This document shows, in pieces, positions 63,936 through 64,000 of a stretch of 64,000 nucleotides of DNA. Position 1 is the stretch's first letter. Each line of letters begins with the position of its first letter. Source of the DNA: Pontibacter chinhatensis (lineage in GTDB: Bacteria; Bacteroidota; Bacteroidia; Cytophagales; Hymenobacteraceae); the NCBI RefSeq assembly GCF_900113285.1, contig NZ_FOOT01000001.1:62001-126000 (forward strand), written 5' to 3'. The notes under the pieces were generated by a model, which saw only the letters and a list, made by a program, of their open reading frames with translations, was not told where the DNA came from and searched no databases. A program made the position numbers and the translations under genes.

Positions 63936-64000
63936 GTTATTGGGCGTAGCAGCGTTCTTTCCAAATTGACAGAATTATTCCTTCTTTGGCAGGCTTAATA

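Overview
The window looks like a chromosomal segment of an aerobic, probably pigmented Bacteroidota bacterium of the Cytophagales, most like the Hymenobacteraceae (Pontibacter-type). I infer this from the promoter style (TTTG plus TAnnTTTG), the long plant-like IspG with an inserted domain, the type III glutamine synthetase, the Bacteroidota LptE/Skp/porin families, a CrtA-type carotenoid oxygenase, frequent lipoproteins and a GC content near 50 percent. No insertion sequence, prophage, CRISPR array or plasmid gene is visible, so this is mostly core chromosome.

Layout. 1-2,900: DUF1206 membrane protein, DUF4136 lipoprotein, HD hydrolase, unknown protein. 3,000-9,330: an outer-membrane protein followed by a surface-polysaccharide module (Wza-like export lipoprotein, Wzc-like tyrosine kinase, Fcl and Gmd for GDP-L-fucose). 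9,457-9,800: three tandem tRNA-Asp genes in 135-bp repeats. 10,025-24,480: accA, an MBL hydrolase/patatin pair, an acyltransferase, Smc, RsmE with a DUF4159 protein, PckA, a peptide transporter and small unknowns. 24,571-31,940 (minus strand): GroEL/GroES, then MiaB and a tight operon of sigma-54 activator, LptE, TPR-like protein and SecG. 32,158-36,806 (minus strand): Nif3-like, zinc-ribbon coiled coil, TPR protein and PabB. 36,874-48,682: LpxK, a putative porin, MiaE, a GATase-like family, a MacB/FtsX permease, an ArsR/AHSA1 pair, a lipidated Skp-like protein, MtaB and an LtaS-like sulfatase. 48,952-57,692: GlnN, IspG, MarR, LeuS. 57,693-58,531: a gene-free stretch packed with dispersed repeats. 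58,532-63,935: DsbA-like, DUF1003, LysE, CrtA-like, FMN split-barrel, ACP-phosphodiesterase-like and a Tat-exported Gfo/Idh/MocA lipoprotein.

The most striking feature is not a gene. The heptamer TATACTT (reverse complement AAGTATA) occurs about 155 times on the two strands by my manual count, against roughly 8 expected by chance in 64 kb. It lies inside and between genes, in all reading frames, often as inverted pairs that make hairpins next to gene ends. It clusters in weakly constrained protein segments and is absent from long stretches over groEL-groES-secG, glnN, pckA and miaB. This resembles uptake-sequence (DUS/USS) or HIP1-type genome-wide words. A second layer is a set of intergenic elements, each built from its own low-complexity word, plus REP-like GC hairpins and TTGCAA palindromes.

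Themes among the genes are cell-envelope assembly (LptE, LpxK, Skp-like, porin, polysaccharide export, LtaS-like enzyme) and modification of tRNA position A37 (MiaB, MiaE, MtaB within about 16 kb).
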